The position numbers were made by a program, and so were the translations under genes. Below are positions 25,747 to 39,000 of a DNA stretch of 64,000 bases, in pieces; within the stretch, counting starts at the first letter, position 1, and the number at the start of each line of letters is the position of its first letter. Origin of the DNA: Cymbidium sinense. Taxonomy: Eukaryota > Streptophyta > Magnoliopsida > Asparagales > Orchidaceae. The stretch spans positions 40,681,648 to 40,745,647 of the forward strand of contig CM038221.1 of the NCBI GenBank assembly GCA_021442155.1, read 5' to 3'. The notes below the pieces were generated by a model, which saw only the letters and a list, made by a program, of their open reading frames with translations, ran no database searches and was not told the DNA's origin.

Positions 25747-26109
25747 GTTTCTCTTTCCATCTTTGGCTAGTCAAATCTAAGTTATAATTGCGTGGAGTAT
25801 ATAAAAAAAATGAAATGAAAAATGAAATGATGATAACTTGAAAACTTAAGTTTTCTAAATAAAGTCTTAAGTCATTTGAGATTTTATTTAGTGCATGTTT
25901 TTAGTATATTTTCTTATATCATATTTTGGAAGTAAGGTGATATTGCTATTTTAATTGCTAATTTTACCTTAAACTCAGAATGGCACTCAGAATCACATTT
26001 TGTTACTCTCGGCAGTGGCGCCAACATCCATTTGGCATGTGTCATCAATCTTTGGAGCTACCATCCGGTTTGGTAGTGTGGATTTCCCTATTGAATGAGC
26101 AAGTTCCCT

Positions 26110-28250
26110 CGCTTTCATTAAACTCATCACGCCATGGATGCAATCACTGAGGCAGAAGTTGTGGCCCTATTGCGGGGCACTTGAAAGCCTTCGGTCTTTG
26201 AGAGGCTCGACCCTGGAGACACCAATCTTAAAGGGTTGTGAGGCTGTCTCCCTAGTCCCTCAGAATAATGCAATCCTACCAATTGAACCCTTCGCCCCGG
26301 GGAGACACGATGCTGAAGCTTCTTCGTCTGGAAGCAAGCTTAGCCGGAGACAATGACGAAGGAGAAATCTTGAGCTACGTGCTCAACATTTTGCTGCGGC
26401 ATGCACAATCAATATGGAACCCGGTGAGTGTTCCAACCACCGGTTTGATAACCTTAAGTGGGTAAAACAATACTTGGTCGACAGTCCTTCGGACCACGTC
26501 GTTCCCGACTCCTCTCGAGGAAGCCAAACTATATCTGCATGAGTGCATCGGGTTCTCCAAGTTGCCAAGGAGAGAGGGCTGATGAAAAGAAAATACCAAG
26601 GTCCTGTTATCAAGGATGCTAGGACTGCTCCTCCAAGGAGACCTCATCCCGTAACTCAAATGGCAGGACGCCAACATATCCATGTCCCACACGGTGAGCA
26701 TCGGGGTGTGACACTTGGACCGCGTGTCCAGGAATCCACCGCCGAAAGGTCCCGGTGGAAAGGTAAGCAGATATGGAGGCCTAGGCCTCAAAAAGAAATT
26801 GCTTTAGAAAGGCATGGCGTGACATGGTGTGAATTCCAGATCGCCCCAACTCAAATCTATCAACGATGGGAGCCTAAAAGAGGGCCCCAATGATAAAATA
26901 TGGTGACACCTTGGAGAATCCTCTGGGATCCCATCATCAATCAACTCCATCCCATCAAGAGGAGGTTAACCCCTCTAATTGAAGAAGTTTGATTCCACAC
27001 TTGGAATCAGTCCATTGGAGCCGATCGAAATTATGTCCAAGAGGATGAAGAAGAAGAGGAAGATGCATTGACGGTTGAAGTGGTGTATATGGTACAACAA
27101 GTCGGTGAGCCATCGGTTTCCAATATCAACATAGGCATCGTCGATAATCCCCTCAACGAAGAACAACAAAATGTTCAAATAGAGGAAGCATCCTCTGAGT
27201 CTTTAAGAGAGGAACAACAAGAAGAAGAAGAAGAAAGGGAAGAAAATCCCACCTTCGATACTACCACTTTGGCGAGAGCACAGAAATTCAGGATGAAAGC
27301 CAAAGATAAAGAAATCTCAGTTGAATATGAAAATGAGCAAAATGATGATCTGAGATGAATGATGCATTTAATGTAGAAATATCATGGTAGGTCCAACGTC
27401 CCCAAATAATCATCAAGCCTCTAGCAATGCCATGACAATCCTCCAATAAATTTGATCTCACATGCTTCAAGGGTCCAAATTGAGCTGCGAGGATTGAAAT
27501 AAATGAGTCGGCGAACGCTTCTCAATATACAAACTATATCTGAAGGCGTGATAGCCTCTCAACTTGATATTATCTTGAATGAGAAGATCAAAGCTGTTAT
27601 AGCGGCGAGAAAAATTGGTGAGCAAAGGTCGCCCATATCCCACGGAGTATGATCAAATTCCATACCCAAAGGGATATTCAATGCCAAAATTTAATCTATT
27701 TGATGGAAATGGTAATCCTAAGCAACATCTAGCCCAGTTCAAAGCATCCTGTGGTAACACAGGGGGCAATGATGCATTATTATTCCGTCAATTCGTTAGT
27801 AGTCTAACTTCGACTGCTTTCGAATGGTATGCTGAGTTGTCAAATGACTCAGTCAAGACTTTTGCCAAACTTGAAAATATGTTCGTTAAAAGGTTTGCTA
27901 GCACAGTCAAAAGACAATTGTCGATCCCTTGAGAAGAGGAAGAAAAATGAATGACCGATATATCACACGCTGGAAAATATGAGTATGAAATGTGAGCAAT
28001 ATTAAGAAGAGCATGCGATCCAACTGATGGGCAACATCGATGATAAGATGGCCTTATCTTTGCATGGCTTCAATTACCACATTTCAAGAGCTACTTGATA
28101 GGGTGGCTAAATTTGAGAAATTAAATTTGTCACTCAGATGGCCAAGATAAATCTAAGAGCAAAAGCTCAGACCAAAGAAAGGTGAAAACATTTCACCTCA
28201 TACAAGAAGGATACAGGTAAGTGGTTAGTCTATAACGTAGACAAAGAAAG
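26110..28250 (+). pseudogene. Tat gag, frameshifted
   Basis: The N-terminal part starts near the ATG at 26133 (MDAITEAEVVALLRG) and continues in other frames with SVFERLDPGDTNLKG, AVSLVPQ and EPFAPGRHDAEA. A Glu-rich acidic stretch follows (27030-27250). The retrotransposon gag core is at 27615-27932: PYPKGYSMPKFNLFDGNGNP, HLAQFKASCG, LLFRQFVSSLTSTAFEWY, LENMFVKRFAST, the usual capsid-domain order. Downstream words continue to about 28250 with several stops. No CCHC zinc knuckle could be read, which may reflect frameshifts. Confidence 0.85.
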
Positions 28251-29532
28251 GCTACCTGTCTATCAAGAAAAACCAAGCTTGTTCAATCCTCCACCAAGCT
28301 CATACTTGGAGGTAATGATGTACCTCGAGGTCGCCTGAAGCGGCGACCAAAGCAAACAAAAAAAGAATGACTCAATGGCCCCAGACCAAAAGAAAAGATG
28401 AACAAAGAGTATTCTTTTAAGAGGAAAGTGTGGCTAAATTGATTTAAACATGCACTCAAAGTAGGTCTCCAACTACCGAGTGTAAAAGACCAAGAGGATG
28501 GACAAGCAGATAATCTAACTATTGCCCATACCATGGTGCTCGCCATCCATTGAAGATTGTTACATATTCAAAGATTGGCTAGAGCAAAATATATAGAAAT
28601 GGAGAATTCACATTATCGGTGATGTATTGCGTCCAAGAAAGAATCCACAAAGTAATCACCTCATCTCCAGACTATCAAGCAATGATAAAGGCAAAGAGAA
28701 GCGGTCGATGATGAAGATGGCAAGTCTCTAAAAGAGTAAAATATTGAAGCAATTGGAAGGGCATTTTGATGAAATCACCACTTGAGCCCATTACTTGAGT
28801 TGAGACAAAACTTAAGTTATGAGAAGGCTAGTTCATCTCATGAAAGACAACCTAGCCAAATACCAAGGAAGGCTAAGAAACCCAAACAAAAAATAAATTA
28901 AATAAAAAGAAGAAGACAGTAGCACAAAATGTTACTACTACTATTGATGGTCGCGACGTAACACAAAGGATCATCAATAATATGGAAGATTATGTACAAT
29001 CGCAAGAAGCGACCTATCACTTAATTCATTACAAATCTTCATCAATGAAGAAATAGGAAGAAGGCGAAGAACTTCCTGAGTCTTGCTTGATGATGCATGA
29101 AGTTGATAACTTAGAGAACTCTGTTTCCCAAATGATGATGAATCGAGCTCACCATATCAGACATAAAAATGTAAAGTTGGGCGAATTCAATCTTCTAGTT
29201 TATCATTAGATGGGCGGAATCTTTGAAGATTGAGATGCAAATGAAAGTAGAAGTACAACAGTGAGAAGTGAAGTTCTACCATCCCAACAAGAGGAAAGAG
29301 CCAATGAATAGGGAAAAAAAATTGAAATCAATGAAAAAGTTATCCCTAAGGATTCAAATAAGAAGCCTTCATCAAAAGGGATCGACTACAATATTCTATC
29401 CCATCTAAGGAAAATTTTGGCGCAGCTTAGTGTATAAGAAGCACTTTGTCAAGATCTCCGTAACACCTTAATTGAAGCTCTCAAAGAGCCGGAAAGTTGA
29501 AGCATATTTTTCATGTCTAACGGAGACCTTGC

Positions 29533-29990
29533 ATGTTCAAGAGCCTCCAACCTATCATTTTTGAAGATGATCTAATGCTGGACCAGAGCACAATCGCCTC
29601 ATATATTTATGAAAGTGATGAAATTATAATACCACAGATCTTAATTGATCCCGGTTCCTCCGTGAATCTTATGAACTTGAGAACTCTTAGATGGCTATCT
29701 CTAGATGTACATCTGGGGCGAGATAAAGTCATGGTTCAAGGTTTCAATGAGAAGGGAGAAAACTATTGGGTCATTGTCCTCCCTCTTAAATTTGGAGACC
29801 CTACACACATAAGCCAAATTTCATGTGATCGATGCGATACTTCATTCGTGAGCCCTTCGGGTCACCATGGCTTCATAAGTATGGCATTATCCCATCTACA
29901 TTGCATCAATGTATGAAATATACAAAGGATGGAGAAGAATGCCAAATTGTGGGTGACATGCAACCTTTTGCAGTGCATGAAATGAAGATA
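29533..29990 (+). pseudogene. Tat aspartic protease domain
   Basis: An open stretch carries IPQILIDPGSSVNLMNLRTL followed by LGRDKVMVQGFNEKGE and VIVLPLKFGD, then CDRCDTSF. LIDPGSS is the active-site loop (DxGS type) of the retropepsin; most elements have T, S or G where Pro stands here. The expected later hydrophobic-Gly (ILGR-like) motif appears displaced into another frame near 29850 (YFIREPFGSPWLHKYG, resembling the PYNAILGRPWLH...G region). Confidence 0.85.
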
Positions 29991-30929
29991 TATCAAGATG
30001 CCAGCTACTTTCTTCCAAGGAATCAAAGCTAACAAAACAACTAGCAAATACCGCATCTACTTCAAAACCCATAAAGAACAAGTTAAGAAGAAGGGAGAAG
30101 ATAAAAAAGAATAAAGGAAAGAGGTTGTTCCAAATATCCCTAGGGATATAAAGAACAAGTTTAAAATCAATCCCTCATCAGGATATCAAGAAGAAGATGA
30201 ATGTGTTCCTTCTAAATCCAAAGGTCCATGACTTTTCGAGTAAAGCTCTGACTGAAGAAGAACATTTTGACTCTGATTATGAGTTTGAATATGCTTTTGA
30301 AGGTAAGGTGCAATGCACTACTTTAAAATAATCATAGATCCATCAGTAGAGACTACACTTGTAGTCACTATTCCTCCCCAACATTTTAAAGAAATCACCC
30401 TCGAGAAACTCACAAAGTCGAGAACGGTGACCTTCTATGTACCTCCTCTCCTGGAAACACGAGCCGAGCTTTGTTTATAAATCCGAGGGGTGTCAAGAAG
30501 AGGATCCTGATTGGGTAATGCAACTATCTGAAGAAGAAGAAGCTATGCCCACAAGGATGCCAAAATATTACTCTCCAAAGATGCAAAACCTAATGCACAA
30601 ACATGGGGTCCAGGCTGGAGCAAGTAAGCAAAGGACTAAGCTCTTTGAAATGATGTGGTACCCAAAAGGTTCTCAAACCATTGGTAAGAGAAATAAACAC
30701 ACTACCAAAGGCCTTGGTTTCATCCAAGACAACGGTCCACAAGAATATACCATTATATAACAGAATAGAAGTAGAGAGTGATGATGAAGATGAGAATGTC
30801 ATTCTTAATGTTAGTCTCACAAATAATGAAGAAGTAGAAGCGGCGGCGAGAGCTTGAAGATGGTGGGAGGCTACTATGGATGAACTTAAAGAAATTAATT
30901 TGGGAACCGAGGAGGATCCTCTACGCTCA

Positions 30930-31640
30930 TCGCTCTACTTAAGATAAAGTGGAAGAATTAAAAACTTTACTCTGTGAATTTAGGGATTGCTTTGCCTGGA
31001 CATATGCAGAAATGCTACGCTTATCCCCCGATATAGCGGTTCACAAACTAGCAATTAAACGGATCACCCATCAAGCAAGCCTCTAAGAATGAGATTGGAG
31101 GTTGAAGAACGGTAATTGAAACCAAGAAGCTCATTGAATGGTTTTATTCAGAAGAAAAATCGAATGGATAGCTAATATTGTCCCGTGAAAAAGAAGAATG
31201 GTCGATTAGATCAGATCGACGATTTAAATAAAGCATGTCCAAAGGATGACTTTTCTTCAGTCGAATTGTTAGTGGATAACACTTCAAACCATGACATGTT
31301 CTCATTTATGGAGGATCGTCGGTTACAATCAAATCAAGATGGCTCACGAAGATGAGAAACATACCTCATTCGAGCCAATTATATATTGCTACATGCCTTT
31401 CTGAAGAATCTTTGGAGCTACATACCAAAGGGCTATGACAAATCTTTGACGAGTTGATTCATCAAAAGTAGAGTGCTATGTTGATGACCATCAGAGTATA
31501 GATCGCAAAGATCATCTCCATGATTTAAGGATCGTCCTTGAAAGAATCAAAAAATATGATCTCAAGATGAATCCTCTAGTCTTTGGAGTCTCTTGAAAGT
31601 TCCTTGGATATGTTGTGCGTGGAGGATTGAAATCGATCCC
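30930..31640 (+). pseudogene. Tat reverse transcriptase, degraded
   Basis: Fragments in several frames: DIAVHKLAIK near 31030; NGRLDQIDDLNKACPKDDF at 31200-31255 (the fingers motif); LLVDNTSNHDMFSFME at 31265-31315; YNQIKMA-like reading near 31325; a CYVDD-like catalytic box reading from 31472 (GTGCTATGTTGATGACC with an indel before the terminal residues); and DHLHDLRIVLERIKKYDLKMNP at 31513-31575. Order and motifs match Tat RT. No continuous frame remains. Confidence 0.88.
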
Positions 31641-32260
31641 AACAAAATCAAAGCGATTGTCGAAATGCCTCCTCCAAGGAGTCTTCGTCAACTTCCTCCA
31701 TAGGGACATCGCATTCATTAGAAGATTTATATCAAATCTGTCAGGCAGATGTCGACCCTTTGCAAAATTAATGAAGAAAGATACTCCTTTCAAGTGGGAT
31801 GAAGAATGTCAAGAGGCCTTCGACAGTATCAAGAAATATCTGTTGAACCCACCCATTCTTGCAGCTCCAATCCCAGGAAAGCCTCTCATCTTGTACGACC
31901 GGAAGAATCTAGGTGCTTTGTTGGCAACATAATGAGGAAGGAAAGGAAAATGCTCTGTATTATATTAGTCGAAGACTAATAGGAGCGGAAGCGCGTTATT
32001 CCCCAATTGAGAAGCATTGTTTGGCGTTAATTTTTGCTGCCCAAAAGCTACGTCATTACATGCTATCTCATAAAATTACCCTTATCTCAAGGATCGATCC
32101 ATTGAAGTTCTTGATGACAAGACCAATGTTGACAGGTTGCTTGGCACGATGAGCTGTCCTTCTACTACAATTTGATATTATATATGTTCCCCAGCGGTGA
32201 AGGGCAAATTCTAGCAGATTTTCTTCTTTCATCCCATCCAATTCATTGCTTAACGATGAT
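31641..32260 (+). pseudogene. Tat RT connection and first RNase H
   Basis: The open stretch 31615-31932 reads FIRRFISNLSGRCRPFAKLMK, FKWDEECQEAFDSIKKYL, ILAAPIPGKPLILY. The next frame 31913-32152 reads HNEEGKENALYYISRRLIG, RYSPIEKHCLALIFAAQKLR and ISRIDPLKFLM. This is the usual gypsy RNase H with its E-K-L-ALIFA block. About ten residues between LILY and GALLA are missing or out of frame (KNLGALLA is kept). Confidence 0.9.
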
Positions 32261-32289
32261 CTTCCCGATGAAAATCATGCACATATATG

Positions 32290-32720
32290 AAAAGAAAAGC
32301 AACAAATGTGAGAATTTGTATTTTGATGGAGCTTCATCCATTAAATACACTCAACCCTCAAATCTCCCAAAGGCTCGGTATCGGTCTCATCTTGATCACA
32401 CCTAAAGGTGGCATAATGAGACATTCTTATAAATTAACTCAACCCGAACCAACAACGAATATGAAGCATTGGTGGCAGGTTTAGAGGAAGCCATTTCCAT
32501 GGGAGTCCAGAATTTACAAATTTATGGCGATTCTCAACTCGTCATCAATCAAGTGTTGGGCCTTTACAAAATCAACAAGCTTGAATTGGCCTACTATCAC
32601 AGTTCTCGAAGCTTATGAAGCAAATTCCAAATGTCATTATGACTCGAGTCTCCAGAGCTAGGAATAGCAAAGCAGATTGTAGCTAAATTAGCTAAAGAAA
32701 TGGCGAGTATGGATGATGAC
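32290..32720 (+). pseudogene. Second (archaeal-type) RNase H
   Basis: Reads in order: CENLYFDGASS (32305-32335, first catalytic Asp), GLILITPKGG (32385-32415), NNEYEALVAGLEEA-like (32455-32495, catalytic Glu), VQNLQIYGDSQLVINQVLGLYK (32505-32570, catalytic Asp), then KLELAYY and MTRVSRARNSKADC (32640-32680). A second RNase H after the first one is a hallmark of the Tat lineage of plant Ty3/gypsy elements. It is frameshifted and not functional as it stands. Confidence 0.88.
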
Positions 32721-33059
32721 GACTACATACTAATTAGTGTTTGCACTCGTCGAGTCCTAGAGCCAATAAGTTTAAAATCCCCGCTGGAAGAGGGGTCATC
32801 AAACGCAAATCAACAGGGTGCAGCTCATGTTGCTCCTCACACTCCCTTACAAATTACTTCTCAAAGTCAACAAGACAAGCTTCAAACCATTCCAGAAGAA
32901 AGCCTCCAATCTGGGGAAGTGCCAAAACCACACAATGAAATTTTTACAATAGAAGAGAAGGAAGGCGGACAATTACGTCTTCAAGGAAGGCAAATTGCCA
33001 AGTAATAAGTCGATAGCACAACTTGAGAAAAGGCTTGAATATATATGCTTATGTTGGTA

Positions 33060-34127
33060 CTAGTAGATCCTTTGAGCAGATGTGGCTGCGATGTTTGATA
33101 GAAGAAGCCAACAAAGTAATTGTTGAAATCCATCAAGGACTTTGTGGTGCACACCAATCGTCCTAAAATGGCTTTCAAAATTAAAAGAATTGGATACTAT
33201 TGGCCGTCATGGTAAAGATTGTATCATCAATCACGCAAGAGATGCCATGAATGCCGGTCCACTCATAATTCATCAACCTCCAAATCCGTTGCATCAATAG
33301 CATCTTAGCCATTTGAGTGTTGGGGACGGATGTAATTGGACAATTGATCCATCATCACGGTCACCGCTTCATAGCGACATTATTTCTCCAAGTGGGCTAC
33401 AGCTGCACCATTTAAAGAAGTTACAGCTGAACAAGTGACTAACTTCTTTACCCACAATATTGTCTATAGATTTGGTGTACCGCACCGAATCATTTCAGAT
33501 AACGGTTCAGCCTTCAAAAGTACTAAAGTTTATAAATTTGCTGATCGGCATAAGATTGATTGGCGATATTCATCAATTTATAATCCAAGAGAAAATGGCT
33601 TGGCTGAGGCATTTAATAAAACACTAGTCAAATTGCTTAGAAAAATTCTCACAAGAAATAAAAGGGAGTGGCATACCAAACTTGTGGAAGCGTTATGGGC
33701 TTACCGTACCACTTACAAAACTCCTACAAAGTCTACCTCTATGCACTAGTGTTTGTGGGCTTTGCCACTGAAGTTGAACTACCTTCGCTCCAGTAGCCAT
33801 TCAACAAAATCTTACCCAAGATGAGAATGCTCGTCTCGGATGGAAGAGCTTGATGCTTTGAGGTTAGGCTCCAAGCTCGGAAAATCTAGAAGTCTATCGT
33901 GAGGATGTCCGAGCATTCGATCATAGATGTCCTCGAAGCTTTTCGAAGGAGAATTGGTCCCGTGGAAGACCAATCATCCCTCATCGCATGGCGGTAAATT
34001 TGAACCTAATTGGGAAGGACCTTTGTTATTGAAAAGGTATATCAAGGGGAACTATCGGCTAGTTGACTTCAAAGGTGAAAGACCAATGCCATCAATCACG
34101 GTGTATTTAAAGAAATATTACACATGA
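33060..34127 (+). pseudogene. Tat integrase
   Basis: An HHCC-like part is weakly visible from 33100 to 33260 (GLCGAHQS, MAFKIKRIGYYWP). The core at 33435-33749 reads VYRFGVPHRIISDNGSAFKS (second catalytic Asp) and WRYSSIYNPRENGLAEAFNK (catalytic Glu region), then LVKLLRKILTRNKREWHTKL and EALWAYRTTYKT. The C-terminal part at 33927-34127 reads FEPNWEGPLLLKRYIKGNYRL and PSITVYLKKYYT, ending near TGA 34125. YNPR/QxNGLAEAFNK is typical of Tat integrases. Confidence 0.9.
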
Positions 34128-36046
34128 AAGTGTGATTGGACAAATCGCATTTGAAAATCTTTATTGCCAAACACTTATGAAAATTTTCATTGAAATTCTC
34201 TTGTACACAAGAATGCATTTCAAAATAAAATAAAAATCCCCCTGTTAGATAGGGGACATTTTTTTTTAGAAATTTTATAGTAAAGTGTGCGTTCACGGTA
34301 AGGCAGGGGCCTTTCTTTCTCTTTGGGTTGACATCGTGCTAGTGAGATCCCCACATGCATACTCAAAATTATATGTTCAAATTCTCAAATTTAAAAGTCT
34401 TACTGACCAAAAAAAATTTTCAAGTCTGCAAACTTCAACAAACCAAGTTGGAAGGACATTTTCCATCCCATCAAATCTAAAGGCTCGAGTTGGTGTATAA
34501 GGTCGGACTCAACACGCCAAATATGGCCGAGTCAGTCGCCTCAACAGGCCAGTAGTAAGAGATCCCCATCTCGTTAGCGAGGATAAAATCCTTCATCAAT
34601 TGCTCAAGTCCACGACTCAGTAGGTGTATAAGGTCGACTCAACACGCCAAAATACGGCCGAAGTCGGCGATCTGCTTACTCAACACGCATGCAAAGGCGT
34701 AGTAAGGGATCCTCCTAGCCGTTAGTTCAAGACAAGAGCATCCAAATCCCCAAATCTCTCCAACTTGGTGAGTTCAAGTGACCTGACGGAGATTATCCCT
34801 ATTGGTCGTAAGGTCATTTCTTAAAATTCTACAACAAGAATCCTTCGAAGGCACTGGAGTTTGGAATCAAATACAAATGTGAAATCTCAACTCCTTCAAT
34901 AAGTCTATCAAAGCAAAGCAAAGACGGAAATTCTTCTTGATGGTCCAATCAAGCAAAAGCGAGGGGAAGAAGCTATCCCAATGTTAGTATAAAGCTAAAT
35001 CTTTGAACTAAGGGAGTTTTGTCATCAAGATGTCCATTACATGTGCAAAGCATAGTGACTCTTGCCATTGATCCAACACAAGCTCGAGAGTTAGGTCGGC
35101 ATGTATCCTTCCATAAGCACAAAAGCTAGAAGGTAATTTCAGTCGTCGACAAATCTCCAAGATAATTCGGGACTTTCCTCCATCAAATCTGTCAAGGCAT
35201 GAAGCCAGGATCAAAGGAGGCACAAGATACGAATCCTCAAGTTGAAGTCTTTAACAAGTCCGTCAAAGCACAAAGCACAAGATCGAAGACATTTCTATCT
35301 CATCAACTCCAACAAGTCCGTCAAGGCACAAAGCTAGGACAGGAGGAAAAATACAAATCTCAAATTTCGAGATGAAATCTTCAATAAGTCCATCAAAGCA
35401 GAAAGCACAGGACCGAAGACATTTCTATCTCATCAACTCCATCAAGTCCAAGGCGCAAAGCGGGGCGGAGGAAAATACAAATCCAAATTTGAGATGAAAT
35501 CTTCAACAAGTGTCAAAGCATAAAGCATGACAGACATTCTTCTCAACAAGTCCATAGGCATGAGCCGATAGAGGAAAATACAAATTCCAAATCTGTCTTC
35601 AACAAGTCAAAGCACAAAGTCCAAGATGTTCTCATCTAGAACAACTCATCAACTCCATCAAGTCCATAAAGACAAGAGGAAAATATAAATTTCAAACCCC
35701 GGAAGTCTTCAAATTCCGCCAAAGCACAAAAGCCAATGACCGAAGACACTCCAAATTCTCTTGACAAGTTGATGATGACAAGTCAAAGCATCTCCTTCAT
35801 CTAGTCCATCAAGCACAAAGCCTTGGACTAATGACAACAAATACCGGTTCAATGATTTATTACAATCGAACCAATGAAATTCAAATTTTTCCCAAGTTGA
35901 GTTATACTCACTTCTATCGAGAACGATCGTATTATTAAGTTGTAGAAATTACAACTTATGACATCCAAGAAAATCTCTTGAGATCCATGAGGTCAACTTT
36001 GTAACAAACACGGTCCGCTCCATGCGCACCATGTTTGTTGGGGCAT
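34128..36046 (+). other. Tat 3' spacer with two tandem repeats and polypurine tract
   Basis: Non-coding. About 34490-34720 holds two copies of a ~130-bp unit (GTGTATAAGGTCG, ACTCAACACGCCAAA, ACGGCCGA). About 35230-35660 holds four ~100-130-bp units with AACAAGTCCGTCAAAGCA, AGGAAAATACAAAT and GAGATGAAATCTTC. The segment before the 3' LTR, TTTGTTGGGGCAT (36034-36046), is the likely polypurine tract region. Confidence 0.75.
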
Positions 36047-39000
36047 TGTTGACCTATATGTGTCATTTAAATTTAAATAAATGACATAGGTTAAAACCCC
36101 GATCGCGTTCGAGATGGATCTAATTTCTTTAATTTGAAAATTGACTTCATAATGCTTAAATATTAGAATTAATTAATTGGAAAATATCAATCAATTAATG
36201 ACCAATTAAATAATTAAAATCAAATTTTTAATGAAATTGTGCACACATCAAGTCGAAGCCAAACAGACCTCCATTCAAAATTGATGGTGGCGTCGTCATG
36301 AAACTTGAAACCTATCAAACGGCCTTCCCGTGATTAATTGACAAAAGTGTGTGAATGTCGATCAATCAAGCGCGGCGTCACATTTAAACCTAATTTCATG
36401 GCCGACTTTGCTCAAATGACCTCCGATCTCAAAATCAATCACAGTTGCGTTGACACACAGAAATAACTAAAATTAACACCCATATTGGGGTTTATTGCAT
36501 AAAATAAATTCATAAAATTTGCTTGATATTAATTTGTAATTAGATTCTAATTTTAATCCTCTTAATCCCTTAAACCCCCTCGACCAATCAAATGACCGCC
36601 TGCTCGTTTAATCATGCGATGGCCTAAAGGCGACTCTCCTCTCTCACGGGCGTTACCCTCATTCACGCATTGAAGCTCTCATGCTCCTCTCGGTTCTTCT
36701 CTCTCGATTCTCCTCATTCACGATCCTCCACTTTCCTCTCTTCTGTTTCTTTGCCACGTGATCCTCTCTTACTCTCGGCAAGCTCCTTCTCGCTTTGTTC
36801 TTAGTGTCCTCTTTCTCTCTCTCCGACTCCCATCTAAAGAGATGCTCTACCTTCCTATTTTCTTGCTTGGGTCGTCCATCCCTCTCAGTATTGAGCTCGA
36901 TTCCCTCTTAGGTTCTTGATAGCTAAGCAAGAAACCCTTTTCTTCAACCAGGGTTCTTCTCCTTCTTCCCTTTGAATCAACACTTAGGTTGTCTCTTTCT
37001 AACCCTAAGCTTATTTCCATATGTTTGATGTTTAGAAATTAGGGTTTTTTTTATTACATATGCTTCTCTTTGTGTTGGAATGATGTTAAAATTTTCCTAA
37101 AAATTTGGGATGATGTATGGCCCAAATCTTATTCTTCATCTTTTTTCCTTGTCTATGGATGCCCACATTTTTTTCATTTGTTTTTTTTGCTTGCTGAAAT
37201 CTTTTACCTAAGGGAATGATTGCTTTAATGGGCATGATACATGCTGAAATCTATTTACCTAAGGGAAAATTGAATCATTTCTTTTAATGGGCATGATACA
37301 TGCTGAAATCATTTTACCTAAATTGAATATTTGCTTTTTTAATGGGTATGATACATCTTTGAAGTATTTTTTAAAAGGGAAAACTATTAGCTTGTTGTCT
37401 AGAGGCATAAGCATCTGAAAATTATTTTTATGAAAGGGAAAACTATTAGCTTGTTGTAGAGGCAAAGCATGCTGAAAATTGTTTTATCAAAGGGAAAACC
37501 ATTAGCTTGTTGTCCAAAGGCATAAAGCATGCTGAAAATCATTTTTATCAAAGGAGAAATGAATCATTTTTGCTGTAAGCTTATTGAAAATTGTCTTCAT
37601 CAAAGCAAATGCTTGCTGAAATTTATTTTATCTAAGGGGAAATCAATTAGTTTGCTATCTAAAGATGTGATGCTTGCTAAAAATTTCTTTTATTTGAGCG
37701 AAAGTTTGAAAATCGATAAGGAAGGATGTATGGCAAATATCATACTATTTGCTGTTCTCCATGAATTTCATGCTACTTTGTTTCAATTGGTTTCTTATGA
37801 AGGAATTATATATATCATGCCTCTTTCATATGGTTGAAATCACGAAATTGAAAGGAAGGTTTCCAAATTGTATGGTTACATACGTCATGCTTCTTTCATT
37901 TCATGCTAAAATCTGAAAGTAATGGGGATTTGAAGTGTTATGTGACATAGATCCTAGACCACATGGAAGATTCTATATTTCTTTCACTATATCGAAATCT
38001 AAAATTAAAGGAAGGGTTACCTTCTTTTGCATGACTAGTTCCTATTATGAAAGTCAAAATGTGAAGGAGATTCATTTTAAGATCAATTTGATTTTTTATA
38101 TATTTTCAGCAAATGTCCAATACACATATTGCTTTCATGAACTTACTTTGGTTCCAATGCAATGCTCAACAAATGCTGTCTTGTTTAAGTATATATGAAA
38201 ACATGTTCACATGCAAATGCAAGCTTGAAATTTGTGATATAAGTACCTACACATGTTCCTCCAACATGGTAGGGAAATTTCTATGTTATGTTATCAAAAT
38301 TTTGGTCATGGTGTCTCACGACATACACCCATACATGCCTTTCTTGGCATGGTAGGCAGCGCTCTCATGGCAACCCCACATGTGAGAGCCGGGAGCTTAT
38401 AAATTTTGATTATTATGCTCTAATCAAATATACATGTAAGTAACTTTCTTTTGTTTTATATGCAAATGCAAGCTTTAAATTTATTACTATAAGTACTCTA
38501 ATATTCTCCAACATGGTAGGAAATGCTATGCTATCAAAATTTTGGTATGGTGTCTCACGACATACATGCCTTTCTTGGCATGGTGTGGCTCTCATGGCAA
38601 CCCTCACATGTGGGGGGAGAGCCGGGAGGCTGTTGTAAATTTTGATTATTTTGCTCTTAATTAAATATATGCAAGCAACTTTTTTTATATATACAAATGC
38701 AAGCTTTAAATTTATTACTATAAGTACCTACTCATGTTTCTCCAACATGGTAGAGAAACTTATTGCTATGATGTGCTAACCCATACAAACCTTTCTTGGC
38801 GTGGTGGGCAAATAAATTTCGATCACAGTGTCTCACGACACCTACCATCCATGCCTTTCTTGGTGTGGTGGGAAGACCTAGTCCCAAGTAGCCCATGGGA
38901 TGACAGGAGGTCAAATTTTCTTTAAAATAAAAGGGATAGAAAAGAAAGGATGAAATGCTTAGGTTAACATGTTGGCAAATGCTTCTTTAGGTCATATATG

